Shown: one piece after another, positions 11,591 to 23,967 of the stretch | How positions within the stretch are numbered: the first letter of the stretch is position 1 | Layout: each line of letters opens with the position of its first letter | Assembly (NCBI RefSeq): GCF_040802235.1 | Contig: NC_133158.1 | Location: 162,165,401 to 162,229,400 of the forward strand | DNA: 64,000 bases | Direction: 5' to 3' | Source of the DNA: Manis javanica | Lineage: Eukaryota > Chordata > Mammalia > Pholidota > Manidae | Made by a program: the position numbers and the translations under genes | The notes under the pieces: generated by a model | The model's input: only the letters and a program-made list of their open reading frames with translations | The model's database searches: none | What the model was told of the DNA's origin: nothing

Positions 11591-14300
11591 GGCCCTATGG
11601 GGAAGCTGAGCCCACAGAGGGGAAGAGCTCTCAGGGTCTCTGGGGAGATCACTAAGTAAACAGGCAACCATTCTTCCGTTGATTAGGCCAGTATACAGGG
11701 AAGCACTGAGGAAGTATGTCTAACTCCTCTGGGGTGGTGCGGGGTGAGGAGTCAGAAAGGGTTCTCTGGAAGAGGAGACACTTCCCTTTGGTCTGGAAGG
11801 GCAAGTAAGAGTTAGGGGGGATGGAAAGTGGGGATGAGCTTAGGGCAAGGGCACTCCAGGGAAGGTCAGGACTAGGGGCCAAATTCCCGCGAAATGGCTG
11901 TCAGAGAGTCATCTGGCTTTCCCTGCCTGTCATGTGAGAGGTCTCTCTGAGGACTGACCATTGTCCAGGGCTCACAGCTGGCTCAGCTGCTTGCATCTGC
12001 CCAGGGCAAACGAAATCAAGACTGCAGCTCCATGGCCCAGTGCCCAGCCAGGCTGTGAGCACCCCTCCCAGAACGCACCCTTGCTATTTGGGGCGGCCTC
12101 TGAAGCGACTGGGAGCAGCGGGGGTGGGGGGGTTCAACAGCCCTGGCCAGGGCCACTGGCCGGCGTTAGGGGGTTCCTCAAGTGGTGCCCACTGAGAAGG
12201 GAAAGGGTCTGTACATAGTGCGAATCCCAGCAGCTTATGTGTGAACTGAGGCGGACTTGCTGTGGCCAGGCCCCGACTTCCAGCCACACTGCCTGGACCG
12301 CCCTTCTCCAGGCATAGCCACTCCCAGGTCCTGGTCTGGGCCTGGGTTCTTCCTTACGCCAGGAATGTCCTTTCTGCCATTTTCACCTAATCCTTCCCCT
12401 CTGGCATCCCTCCTCCAGGCAGACCTCCCGGAGGTGTGGTAATGCTCTGGCCTGTTTATCTGTGTGCCTCTCTGACTAGGCTTAGGATGGGGGGTATTAG
12501 GATAGGTGGCTTTGTGTGTCTGTGCCGGTGTACATCTGCATATACTATGTGGTTTGTGTGTATGTGTCGTATCTTGGTAGGATGTGTGCTTGTGTGTGTC
12601 TGTGAAGTCTGTGACTGCGTGCCTGCATGTGTTGCATGTCTGTGTGGGCAGGCTCCTTCTGGGCCCAGCGAGAGCGGGGGAGGGGAGAGGCAGTCATCAC
12701 CCATCCAGGAGCCAGCCCGCTATGTCTTCATGGAGTTTCTTGCCTGCCAGCCTCCCAGGACAGCCAGCCCAGCCCAGCATGACACTCTGTCCTCGCTTCC
12801 AAGTTCTGATTTGTGGCACAGGCGCAGCCCCGCCCCCCCCCGCCCGGCCCCCTCCCTCCCTGGGTGGTGTGCGAGTAGACATGGCCAGCATCTCTCTGCT
12901 CAGTAAGGAATGGATTATAATTCCTGGGCAGGCTGCATCTGCAACCAACTTGAGGGAAATAATTGTTGAGTGAGTTGAAAGAAAAAAATTGTAGCAAGGA
13001 ACTTCAATCCAGCCAGCCATCCGTATCATTAAATTAAGCTAATCTAAATCCTCAGAGCCTAATTTAGCAGCCTCCAAGGCCAACTGAAGCCTTACCGTAC
13101 ACGGCTCCCTGGAGCTTCCACTGAAAAGTTCCCAGCAGAGGTGAGCTTTGGGGGACACAGCGGCCTGTGACAGACACCGGCCGCTCCCCAGGGACTTGGC
13201 TGTGCAGGACGAAGCCTGAGCTGAGAGGCAGGCCCAGTTCTCCTAGGGCCTCTGTCTCTGCCTAAATCGCCTAGCCGCCCCAGGCCTCATCTGCCCTCAC
13301 CCAGCTCACAGGGTCTTTTAGAAACATTGACTGGGAGAAGCTGGGTGGTGGTGAGGCCTCAATTCCTCCAAAGTTACCTTAGTGTTTTGATACCAAGTAA
13401 TGGGTGAATGGAAGAAAAAATAAGAGGTGAGTGTGTACTATAGAGTTTTGTCAAGACAGCCATGAATCATTCATTCCTTCACCATTCAGACGCTTGGTGA
13501 CTTTTTAATCCAACCATGCCTCTCCTCCTTTGTTCATTCTGTTCTCAGGCCCTTGACGCTCTCCTGCTGTCTGACTTACTCCACTCATGGCCCCTTCCTA
13601 GTCCCTCCCTCCCTCCCTTCCTTCTATCCCATGCTTTGGGGAATTGCCAGGTGGCTGCTCATCCCAGTGGCTGCCCAGAAATGAAAAGCCTCAGGGCCAG
13701 TTGCCCAAAGGACCAGTGCCTAGGGCGGACTCCCTAACCTGACCCCTTTCCTCTCCGTCTGCCTCTGGCTCTGCACTGGCTCCTCCTTGGGGGACAGGGG
13801 CTGAGGGTGGGTGGGTGGGTATGCCCTTGCCAGGGGCACTCAGGAGTAGAGGTGGCCCACTGGCCTGATAAATGAACCAATAGGGATGTGCGGCCTGGCT
13901 CCCCTCCCCCTTTGCTCAAAAGCCCCCGAAGCCCCGGGGACATCCCACGGCATATTCCTTTATTAATCAGAAAAGCCTTGGCAGATGTAAGCAATTTGTC
14001 TTTGGAGAGGACTGGAGGGGGGCCAGGGGAGGGAGTGCACTGCAGCCCCATCAGCGTGGAGAAGATGCTGAGGGTAGGTCTTGAAATGGGGGCTGAATTC
14101 ATGCATACTAAGAAGGCAGAAGAGCTGAGAGCCAGGCAGATCAGACAGAGAAGCGTTTTCATTTCAAAGCATATTTCTTCCTTGATTGAATAGGGCCCCC
14201 CCCAACGATCACCACCAAACCACGGATGCCAGAATGGGGCTAGGATCCCGGAGTTAATCCCACCCAGACCCCTCCAGGGCTTAGATGCTTGAAGCAGCAG
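11591..14300. other. Mostly single-copy sequence, no recognised gene
   Basis: Holds a degenerate TG-rich patch (about 12505-12650), a C-run (about 12828-12845) and an AT-rich, homeodomain-site-like block (about 12895-13075). Local open frames reach 156 codons but lack domains. I see no exon I can defend. Confidence 0.4.
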
Positions 14301-14444
14301 GGCCTCAACAGGTGGGGTTCAGGTGCAGACGCTGTGCCCTGTGGCGCTTCAGTTCCCAAGTGCTGATAATGGTGAAGCTCAGCTTAAACACAACAGCAAA
14401 CGCCTTCAGAACCTGATATGCAGCAGGTCCAGAGCTGGCACCAG

Positions 14445-14595
14445 AGAGCTGGAAGGCGGACTGGTACCAGAGTTGTGGTTGCTGACAACTATTGTTGAGC
14501 ACCTGCTGTTTGCCATCATGTAAAGGAGGTGGATTGCCTTGTCTGAGGTCATGTGACCAGTCATGTGGCGCTGGGGTCAAAGCTGGGTTTGTTGG
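14445..14595 (+). repeat. 151-bp direct repeat, copy 1
   Basis: Matches 15707-15857 with only two mismatches that I can see by eye (T/C in the CTATTG region and G/A in the GCCTTG region). Part of the unit is MIR-like (TTGAGCACCTGCTGTTTGCC). Flanks on both sides differ from those of copy 2, so the duplication endpoints are sharp. Confidence 0.9.
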
Positions 14596-14839
14596 CAGAG
14601 AGGCAGAGAGGAAATGATGTCTACTCTCCAGGACACCCAGCCTAGACCACTGGGTGGATAAATAACCTGGGAAATAACTTTTGCCATCAGTGTGGGCAAG
14701 GGAGGGAATGTACTAAGTGCAGTGTGGACACAGAGAGGAGTCACCAACTCAACAACAGGGGATTCTTCCCAGAACAGGAAACCTAAGCTTCTTCAAGGAA
14801 GAGTGGACATGCTCACATAAGAAGGGCCTTCCTTTCTTT

Positions 14840-15020
14840 GGCAGTTTGGAGAACCTCTACCAATTCTTCAAGACCCAGCTTGGGCTTCCTCCTCTATTTG
14901 CTCCTTTTCCTCACTAATTCTTGAGGTGAGAAACTGTCTAATTCATCTCTGTGTCCCAGTGTCCAGCCCAGGGGCTGGTACAGAGTCACAAAAAACGCTC
15001 TCTGAAGTGAGTGGAATGGA
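14840..15020 (+). repeat. L2 LINE 3' end
   Basis: Shows CAATTCTTCAAGACCCAGCTT and, further on, CTAATTCATCTCTGTGTCCC, AGTGTCCAGCCCAGGGGCTGG and ACAGAGTCACAAAAAACG. This is the order of the L2 3' end. Confidence 0.7.
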
Positions 15021-15706
15021 GTTGCAGTGGGAGCGGCATGTGCGAAGGCATAGAGGCAGGCATGAATCAGTACGGGGGTTACAGAGGACTACAGTCTGTG
15101 TTTGTTTCAGTGGGGATGTGTCTAAACAAGTCTCTGTATCAATAGGTAAACTGAAAACTGAATTGCATTTCTCAGTTTTCATGTAAATATCTGGCACCAT
15201 ACAAAGACTGCCCAAAGAACTGACTATAACTGAGGAGTATATACAATCTTATTCTCCTTGTGGTTTAAAAAGAAAAAAAATGTGTTCCGTGAATCTCTTT
15301 GGATGCTTCAAACATAGATTTTAAAACTTGCTCTTGCAAATTTCAGAGACTAGAGCCACAGCCAATGTTTTGATCATTTGCCTCCTTCCTCTTCCAATAA
15401 ACACCTAACATACTTTGCCAAGCTTTCTGTGGTTGGGATTTACAGATCTTTGACTCACCCAAGTGAGCCAGGGAACATGAAAAGATGTCGCTGGGGGGAA
15501 ATATGCAGAGAAGGATGGGAGAGGTCAGCACATCCCCCAAGCAGGACAGACTCCCACAGATTTTCCTAATAAACAAGTTTCCAGGGCTCTTTGAATCCTT
15601 CCGGAGAGGAGGAGCATTCATATTCACAAGTTGGGGAGGAACCTCAGGGACAGTGACCACGTGGACCCGGATCCTCTGAGAGGGATTAAAGGCTCGGGCA
15701 GGAAGA
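15021..15706. other. Unassigned AT-rich sequence
   Basis: Lies between the L2 end and the second copy of the 151-bp repeat. Short frames only; no repeat or gene recognised. Confidence 0.4.
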
Positions 15707-15857
15707 AGAGCTGGAAGGCGGACTGGTACCAGAGTTGTGGTTGCTGACAACTATTGCTGAGCACCTGCTGTTTGCCATCATGTAAAGGAGGTGGATTGCC
15801 TTATCTGAGGTCATGTGACCAGTCATGTGGCGCTGGGGTCAAAGCTGGGTTTGTTGG
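15707..15857 (+). repeat. 151-bp direct repeat, copy 2
   Basis: Near-identical to 14445-14595, offset by 1,262 bp in the same orientation. The sequence downstream of GGGTTTGTTGG diverges at once (TTCCAGAGAGCC here, CAGAGAGGCAG in copy 1). Confidence 0.9.
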
Positions 15858-16239
15858 TTCCAGAGAGCCTGTTCTTCTGGATTCCACTGTTTTGGGCAGT
15901 ATTGGGTCTTTTAATAGGGCTGTGACCTTGGACCTGGGCCTGAGCTGCCTCACCATGCAGATTGCTGCTCGTAACATATCCAAGGTTGCTCACTGATAAC
16001 GAGGGCCTTAGACTAGTTTCAAAGAAGTTTGGGTAACAGGATTTTAAATAGGATTCACTCCAGCTTGGAGTGTCCTCTGAATGCCCTGCAAACTCTTTGC
16101 CAACCAGGACTCTGCATATATAAACTCCATTTCTTATGCCCACATTGTTTCCTCCAAATTCCTGACCCCTTGACAAGGCCTGTTCAGTGTCCACCCCATT
16201 CCATGAGGCACTTATTTATTTCCTAGCCTCTAAGTGCCT

Positions 16240-16240
16240 G

Positions 16241-16280
<40 letters not shown>
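16240..16280. repeat. (TAA)n microsatellite
   Basis: Thirteen or so uninterrupted ATA/TAA units directly left of a MIR element. Confidence 0.95.
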
Positions 16281-16530
16281 GCTGTTTTGTTTATTCTGTG
16301 CTTGCCACATGCTTGCTCTGTGCTCAGCATTTTATGTATGTTGTTGGGATTAATGCTCCCAGGGGAGACTCAGAAGTGGGTCCAGTTGTCTTACTGCATG
16401 CTAATTATGTTACATGCATGGACATATATACTCTTCAGGCCCTTGTGAGGACACATTATGAATGAAGAGACTGGCTCAGAGAGGTTAGGAGGCTTTTCAA
16501 GGCCACATAGCAGACTAATGAATGTGAAAA
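16281..16530 (+). repeat. MIR SINE, plus orientation
   Basis: Carries CTGTGCTTGCCACATGCT, CTGTGCTCAGCATTTTATG, GAAGAGACTGGCTCAGAGAGG and TTCAAGGCCACATAGCAG, in MIR order, with an extra stretch in the middle. Confidence 0.65.
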
Positions 16531-16879
16531 CATGAATCAGGACAAGGATGGGTCTGCCTTTGGTGACTGGCACTGAGAGCCCTTCTGGGGGGTGCAAGGC
16601 CAACCAGTCTGAGGCCCAAGAGACAGGGTGAGAGGGCCACAGAGAGGTCTTCCTCCCTTAGGACTAAGGGACACTCTAGGGCATTACGGCAACTGTCGAG
16701 TGGACCTGGGGGCTGCCAGGTCTAAGCTGATAGAGCTTAGACCTGGTGCCTCTGAGCAAGGAGAGTCCATGTTTTCCCGCTGTTGGAGCAGAGTGCTCGT
16801 CAGCAGTCTTTATGAAACTTTGAAGAACTTTGGATCTGAGTCCTGAAGGTCAAGTAGGGCTTCACCAGGGAGACTTCAG

Positions 16880-17045
16880 GATAAGACATGTTCTCACCAA
16901 GCTCATCCTGCCCAAGTCATTGACCAGCCATCCCCGTAATCTCCTCAGTCTAATTCTTATCCACCCATGCAGGCTGAGTTCTAGGCCCACCTCCTCCAGG
17001 AAGCCTTTCTTGTTTAGTCCAGCCTTGTTGACCATACCCTGAGCG
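16880..17045 (+). repeat. L2 LINE fragment
   Basis: CCACCTCCTCCAGGAAGCC followed by TTTCTTGTTTAGTCC is the conserved L2 stretch that normally reads CCTCCTCAGGGAAGCCTTCC. Confidence 0.55.
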
Positions 17046-19320
17046 TGGCCAGCCCCAGACAGTGTGAAGCATGACTGTGACCCAAACCTAGGTGCTCCAT
17101 GTGGTGGAAACACCACAGCCTGGGGACTGGCTGAAACAGAGAGAGAAGGGATGGAAGGGAGGGAAAGAGCTATTGTCATCTGCTGAACAAACTCAAGCAG
17201 GAGGGAGCTATGGACGGCTTTTTATTTGGAAATACATTCTAGTCAAAGAGCTGCAACTAAGCAGGTCCTTGAAAAGTGTGCAGATGTGAGTGAGTATGAA
17301 CAGGATACTATTTTTAAAACGACTCTTAACATATATTCTAAAATGGGTAAGTTGACTTTTTTCTCTGAAATCCTGCCTACCCACTGAGGCATAGTGACCT
17401 TGGAGTAGAGACCAGGCAGAGGAGACCAGGAGGGGGCTGGTGGTGCACGAGGCTGTGCCCCAGGGCATGCAGCGTGGGGTTTGTGCTCCAGGGAGGAGGG
17501 CAAGGGTAGCCTAGAAGATGGCGATCCCTAGGGCAGGGGAGGAGGCATCGGGCAGTGTGTGTGTGTGTTTCGGGGGCAGATAGGGGGTGACTGGTGAGGA
17601 AGACCTTTTCCACTACAGGGAGGAGGAAGGCAGGGAAGGTGTCATCCAGCTTCCCCACAAGCCCTTCCCCTTGAAACCCAAGAGGAATGTGTAAGAAGAC
17701 ACAAATAAGTTTGAGGGTATTTCTGATTTCAGGGCTTATTTATAGTTTCTATGGAGGTAGACTGGGGAAATTTTGACCTCTCTTTGTGAAGAGCTGCATC
17801 CAGCATGGTGCCACTGCCCGGAAGACGGTCATCAGGGGCAGGATGGGAGTGACACAGATGGTGGATGGTCTACTGTGGCTCCTCTAGTGGACTCTTGAGT
17901 TGTCTAGGCTCCCAATAAGAGATGTGGGAAGCAGGGAGCGCAAGAGCCAGGGGGCTGTGGTGGTGCACATGGCTGCGTCCCAGCGTCACTGCAGGGTCAC
18001 TGCAGCACGGGACCAGGGCTGAGGTGGGGCCCAGCAGGCACTGACATGCTGAAGGCAAGACCATGTGTTGTCAGTCCCGAGCTCCAGCAGCGGTGCCCAG
18101 GAGTGGGGCAAGAGAACAGCTCTAGGGCTTTATATCTCAATTTCCTGAAGCCTCTCCCTCCAGCACAGAAGGACATGGTGCTTCTTCCTACTCTTCAAAG
18201 CTGTTTTGGGAAGTACAAGAGGAAAGAGGGAATAAGATCAAGTATTGACCTGAAAGACACTGGGATTCCTTTCCTTGTTAAACTCAATGGCCCCCTGCTT
18301 CCCTCTACTATGCTGATAGAGGAGATACAGTACAGAAACTAAAGCCTCACCTTGGGGCCTAGTCCAGTGTGTAACGTACTGAATTACTGACCATGTAACA
18401 AGATTAATCTCAGGTCTGGCCATTAATTTATGCTGAGGGTACAGTATCTCGCATGTAAGATCTCTCAGATAATTTGCCATTTATCATTTTAAATAATTTT
18501 ACCATTCATTATTTTAAGTACCTAGAAACAGAGGCTTTTGAAAACAATTATATTCCACTCCTGCCTCCTTTCAAGTTCAAGGGAAATTCTCATTGTGCTC
18601 CATTACTCTTGCATTCTAATTCCTGTGTTTTCTCTAGTGTGCTTCCTTCTGCGGGAGGGAGGGGGATGGGCTCTCCAGCGGCCCCAGGTGTCCTATAGGG
18701 AGGACACCTGGAAAACAGACTGCTGCAAGGAGTGCTAGATCACAGTTTGTGGACAGCCTGAAACCACATTTGCTATCTTAGCTTTTGGCTGCAAGTAACA
18801 ACTTAATAAGGGTGACTTAGAAAATATAGGAAGACTGAAGAAAGGTGGTGCCAAAGGTAGTTCAGTGGCTTAAGGATGTAAAAATGTACCAAGGCTTTTT
18901 TCCAGTTATGTTCCTATCCTTAGCATGTTAGCATTTTTGTTTCCATGCATGTTGCCTCACAGTCACAGTATGGTTGCCACAACTCCAGACATCACATTCT
19001 CGTACAACTGTATTCAAGTTTGGCTTGTGTGCCTCTTTTTTCTGGTAGGAAAACGCCCAGAAGCTTGACCAGAGAGGGCTCATGTGCCTACTCCCCAGAC
19101 CAAGTTCTGCACCCATCTTCCCTAAGATAAAGACATCTATTCTCAAACAAGCAGGATTCTATTAGCAGGAAGAGAGGTTGGGATGACTTTGGGCCAGGAA
19201 GCCAACAGCGTTTGCTTCAAGTGAGGCCAGGCAAGGAGAGGGACCCAGGGAAGGAAGCTAAAAGGAGACAAAAAAGAGGATTTAAAAGTGGTTCATTGCC
19301 CAACTGCAGTGTAGATAATG
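17046..19320. other. Mostly unassigned; old repeat near 18780-19020
   Basis: No exon recognised. Around 18780-18900 the sequence GGCTGCAAGTAACAACTTAA with later AGGAAGACTGAAG resembles a widespread old mammalian repeat whose diverged relative appears at about 58965-59240. I cannot name the family. The rest has only composition-driven open frames. Confidence 0.35.
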
Positions 19321-19324
19321 ATGA

Positions 19325-19520
19325 TAATGGTAGTGGTAATGGGAGGGATGAAGCTGCAAGTAATGGAGCGTTTACCCTGTGTTGTACTTGGCCCTCCCCA
19401 TGCAGTCTCCACTTATTCTGCACAGAAATCCTATTATTTTACTTACAAAGGAACTAAAGCTTATTCTCATGTGCCAGCAGGTGGTGGAACTGAGGTCATT
19501 GTCGTTCCACCCTGGCTGCT
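19325..19520 (+). repeat. MIR SINE, plus orientation
   Basis: AGTAATGGAGCGTTTACCCTG, TACTTGGCCCTCC, TTACTTACAAAGGAACTAAAGC and GTGGTGGAACTGAGGTCATTG follow the MIR layout with heavy divergence. Confidence 0.55.
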
Positions 19521-19649
19521 GGTGTGGGCTTCTGGGAGCATTTCAAAGCAGCTGCTGTGTAGATTCCTTCTTCCCAATTCCACCATGTATTCAAAAACCC
19601 ATAATGAGTCTCCTCTGTTAGAGGCATCAAGCATCCTCATATTCTAGGT

Positions 19650-20000
19650 TGCAGCAGAGAGCATGGCTGACCAGGTCCCTGCTCTCACGGAGCTACATTC
19701 TCGTGGGAAGCAAGGCAGATTGTCAGTCAGTCAGCAGGAATGAGACCATGGTCAGGGCTAAGCAGGACATTGTGCCAAATAAGGCCTGTCTGAGCAGGTG
19801 GCATTTGGGCTAAAACTTCAGTGGTTGAGACAGTGCAGCCCGTGTGACCATGCGGTGTCGGGGAGGGGAATTCCAGGCAAAAGAGCAGCAAGGACTCAGG
19901 CTTGGGGAGCTTTGGAAGCATTTGAAGAAAACAAGAAAGCCACCCTGGTTGGAGCCTGGCTGGGCAGAGACTAGAGTGTCTTGATGAGAAGAGTGGACTT
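19650..20000 (+). repeat. Unnamed old interspersed repeat, copy A
   Basis: CAGGTCCCTGCTCTCACGGAG, AAGGCCTGTCTGAGCAGGTGG and CATTTGGGCTAAAACTTCAGT follow the layout of a common mammalian repeat. Related pieces are at 33650-33870, 60240-60540 and 61165-61660. No coding remains are visible and I do not assign a family. Confidence 0.45.
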
Positions 20001-22510
20001 TTTTTCAAAGGATATGGGACAGGGGAGATTATCTTTAGCAGGGGGATGCATAATCTGATTCACGCTTTTACACATGGACTTGCGTGCACAGAGCTCCCCC
20101 TTTTGCACCGGGCACACTGACACTCCTTGTTCGTGGGTATCCATCATGACCCCCCCAGGAGGGCTGTAAATTCTTGGAGGGGAGACCTGAGCACACCTCC
20201 TCTTGCACCTCTCTGCAGCCATCAGCAGTGAACCAGTGACACAGAAGCCAAATGTCCTGCATAGATGTTGAAAGTTCCTGTCTTTACCTGGAGGCACCTG
20301 AGAAGCAGCTGTCCCAGGTGGCAAGTGGAGCGTGAAGGCATCTGCTTCTCTGAAGAGCTGGGGTCCACATTTCACACAGCAAAGCAGGCTTGGAAGAGCA
20401 CATCTTTCTTTCCTTGGAGATGTTTCTCTAGGGTGGTGGGGGTTCCTTTCCGTCCAGCCTCTCACACAAGCTTGGGCGCGGTCCTGGGTCTCATTAGGAG
20501 GAGGCTGTCAGATGATCTCAGCATCCGGCGGATCATTCCCCCAATGAGATCTGATAGGCAGCAGACATGTGTGCTGGGGGTGACCTGGTGAGCAGCTACC
20601 CCTCTGACCCCACCCGCCAGCCAGGGAGCTTCCCCCAACCCCTGAAGTTGCTCTTAGAACTCAGCTCTGAATACACAAAACATGAGGCCGTCCCCCTTAA
20701 TCAGAGCTGACTTATGGGAAAATTAAACACAGAAGGACAGGCCAACTTGAGGGAAGGCTCCTCCTCTGCCTTCCTGGAGGCCCAGTCTGGCTCGGAGCAC
20801 CTTCAGGGAGAAGGGCTGACCCTGCCATCAGCCAGAGAGCTGTGACCCCAGGGTGGCAATTGCATCTGGACAAGATGTTCAGATCGACTGCAATGGGGGT
20901 CTAATAACTAAGAAGGAATAAAAGGGTAAAATCTGTTTGGAGTGTTCCGTCGACTGCTAAGCCTTTGTGGCTGGATATCACTGATTTTTCAGAAGTACTG
21001 AGTTGAAATCTCATTAAGTTTTTCCAGGTGCGTCAGTGATAGATTATTTAACTCTTGTTGAAGCCATTAGAAGGAATGTGGGTTCTGCTTAAGGCAGTTT
21101 ATGTGGGGAGCCCAGAAGGACCAGGTCAGAGGGCCTATTGGGAGGCGGGGCACGGGCGACCTGGAAACAGGGTTCAGGAGGTCGGACCTTGTGGAGGGGA
21201 GACTGAGCTCTGCTGTCACCACCTGGACTGGAGGACAGGCCAGGAGTCTTCTCTCTCGAGCTGCATTGAACTTGGTACACAGCGAAGCAGGTGATACAGA
21301 GCCAGGGGTCTTCTTAACGCACCCATATTTGTCCAGAGAGGCCTTTGAAGGCTGCTGTGGGCTTCCACTCCACTTAAAAAGACCGTTTTTCACAATGATT
21401 TAAAGCAAGGCTGTCAAAATGCCTCATAGAAATGGTCCCAAATGGCCCGCTGAGCACCCCCCTGTCCTGATCAAAGTGGAGGCAGCCATCTCACTGCTCA
21501 TGGATGCTGGAGGGAACGTGGGGAGAGTCAGCTGGGACATCTCAGGCACAGCTGTTTAGGGCTCACAGGTACAGAGCCCAGAGCCAGGACATTAGGTCTC
21601 TCTGGCTGCCATTGCATCTTACTTGGACTGGAATGGGGGCCCAGCTCGGGATCATGTACCATGTCTCCCAGATGCCCCAGCCCCACAGCTGAGCTCCAGC
21701 TTGGCTTCACCAGTAGCCCTGGCTCTGGGTCTCAGAACCCTTGGCAGGTGCCTGGTACCTCCTGGGAGCTCTGTGGTGCTGCCTGCCCAGAGTTCTGCCC
21801 CTGCCCCAGTGCCCAGCACATCACACTTTTCAGGCTCCCGGGGCCGGGACTCACCAGGTGTTTCCTCTCAACCCCCCAGCTGGGCACTGGCCTCAGAGCC
21901 AGATGCCCCTGCATTGGAACTCCATCACTTACCAGCTGTATCACTGGGTGAGTGACTTGACTCTGGTTTTCTGCTCATTAAGCTGTTGCCTCTCGGCTCC
22001 CAACCGGCTCTCCTGTACTGTTCTGTGGTGCTCTGAGACTCTACCTATCAGGTGTATGCCTTGCCATGGGTTCCGTGGCAGGCTGGCCAAGAGGGGACTC
22101 CAGAGGGAGCCTGCCTGGCAGGAGGGAGAAGGGACCCACTTCTTTGCAGCTCCGCGTGCCCTGTCCCCACCCGTGATGCTCCAGTGCTGGCCCTGCGCGT
22201 GGGCTGGTTCCAGTTGTCTTTGTCCCCTCAGGGATGCCCCCTTGGAGGTCTGGGTCCCAGCCCTGCAGGCCGCCTCCCAGTGCCTCAGCTTTGTTCTCTG
22301 AGCCCCAAGGGTTGTTACTGATGCAGTTTTCATGTGCTGTCTGCTGTTCCTGTGTTGCCTTCGGAGTAGCTGTTGAAGTCACGTGCCCTTTTACAAAATT
22401 GGTTGGCCTTCTTATCGAGTTGTTCTTTCTGCACTCCTGCCATTACCGCCTTCGTGGTGCCTCAACGTGCTTCCTTCTGCCTTCTCAGTTCTGCAGTTCC
22501 CGGTCAACAG
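20001..22510. other. Mostly single-copy sequence, no recognised gene
   Basis: Overlapping open frames up to 186 codons (plus strand, 21741-22301) and 164 codons (minus, 19971-20465) show no domains and overlap one another. A non-repeat block at about 20865-21065 is a candidate conserved element judged only by its appearance. Confidence 0.35.
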
Positions 22511-22515
22511 TGCTT

Positions 22516-22630
22516 GCCTGAAGTGAGCTCTGCCAAACAGACGCCTTCCATCTCCTGGTGGACACACGTTCCTGCCTGAAGTGAGCTCTGCCAAACAGAC
22601 GCCTTCCATCTCCTGGTGGACACACGTTCC
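22516..22630 (+). repeat. 58-bp perfect tandem duplication
   Basis: Two head-to-tail units, 22516-22573 and 22574-22630, each starting GCCTGAAGTGAGCTCTGCC. The 57 comparable bases are identical, so the duplication is recent. Confidence 0.95.
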
Positions 22631-22994
22631 CACCTGACTCTCATCCGTCCCATGGGGACAGTGATGTTGTGCAGGTGGTCATAGGACTCAGTGAGGAGAT
22701 GCTGTGAGGGGCACTGTGGCCCGAGGCCTGGTGTCCAGGGAGGACTCGGACAGGGTGGCTGAAGATTCAGCAGCTTCAACAGGGCCCTGGCTGTGAGCCC
22801 CTGTGCCACCCCTTGTGTCTGTTTTAAGCTAAGGGAAGAAGCAAAGTGCCCTCCTGGGCTCCTCTCATCTGACCTGGGCAGTTTTTCCAGCCAGGCTGTC
22901 CTGTGAGAATGCATGGGACGACAGCAGGCTCTGGGCCTGCACATCTCTCTGCCTTGGAGTGGGAAGTGGTGGGCGTTATTTGCCTTTACACAGC
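22631..22994. other. Unassigned sequence
   Basis: No repeat or gene recognised between the tandem duplication and the L1 remnant. Confidence 0.4.
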
Positions 22995-23967
22995 CTCCTG
23001 GTTGAGTTTAGGAAGGACCTTCACGAGAAGTCAAAAACCTCGAACCTTTCAAAATGCACAGTTAAGAAACAAGAAGGCAAACTATAGACTGGCAGACACT
23101 AATTCAATAAGCATACATGCAACTAAAAAAAAATGGGCAAAAGATTTGAATAGATACCTCACAAAAGAAGGTATCTGATTGGCCAGTAGCACATGAAGAG
23201 ATGCTGCATGTTGTTAGGCATACAGAAATTCAAATTAAACCACACCGAGGTGTCACTACACCCCACAGAATGGCTGAGGGTATCAAGTTAAAAAGACTGA
23301 TGGTACCAAGTGTTGATGAAGATGTGGAGCAACTGGAATTCTCCTACTTTGCTGGTGGGTTGCACAAAGATACAGCCACTTTAGAAAACAGTTTGGCAGT
23401 TTCTTGTAAGTAACACTTACAAAATGACCCATCAAGCCTATCTTACCCACAGGTATTTACTTGAGTGAAATGGAAACATGTCTGTACGAAGTCTTATATA
23501 CATATGTTCATAGAAGCTTTGTTCATAATAGCAAAACCTAAAAGTGACCCAAATGTACATCAACAAGTAAAGGAATAAATAAATTGTGACATATTCGTGC
23601 AGTGGAACACTAGCTTAGCAACGAACTCACTGAACAACCGGCATACACAGTAGCAGGGATAAATCTCAAAATCACGCAGAGGGAAAGAAATCAGACACAA
23701 AAGAGTATATACTATATTATTCCACCTACATGAAGCTCTAGAAAAGACAAATGGAATTTATAATGATAGAGAGCAGACAGTGGTGGCCGAGAGCCAAAGC
23801 CGGAAGGGATCCTGGCTGGGAGGTGGCAGCAAGTCCTTTCCAGATGAGCATGTTCTGTGTGTTGATTGTAGCGATGGTTACACAGGTGTGTATACTAAAA
23901 TGTACACTTAACATGGAAGCATTCTACCGAGTGACAGTTACACCTCAGTAAAGTTGATTTTAAAGGT
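22995..23967 (+). mobile_element. Old L1 3' fragment, plus strand
   Basis: ORF2 C-terminal remains are visible: ATGGGCAAAAGATTTGAATAG, ATTCAAATTAAACCACACCG, and CTTTGCTGGTGGGTTGC where modern L1 copies encode the zinc-finger region. It ends with TACACCTCAGTAAAGTTG and TTTTAAA. All frames are broken; it is an ancient, 5'-truncated copy. Confidence 0.8.

Noticed and set aside
21741-22301. 186-codon plus-strand frame
   Set aside because: GC-rich composition-driven frame, Cys and Trp-rich without domain, overlapping antisense frames of similar length.
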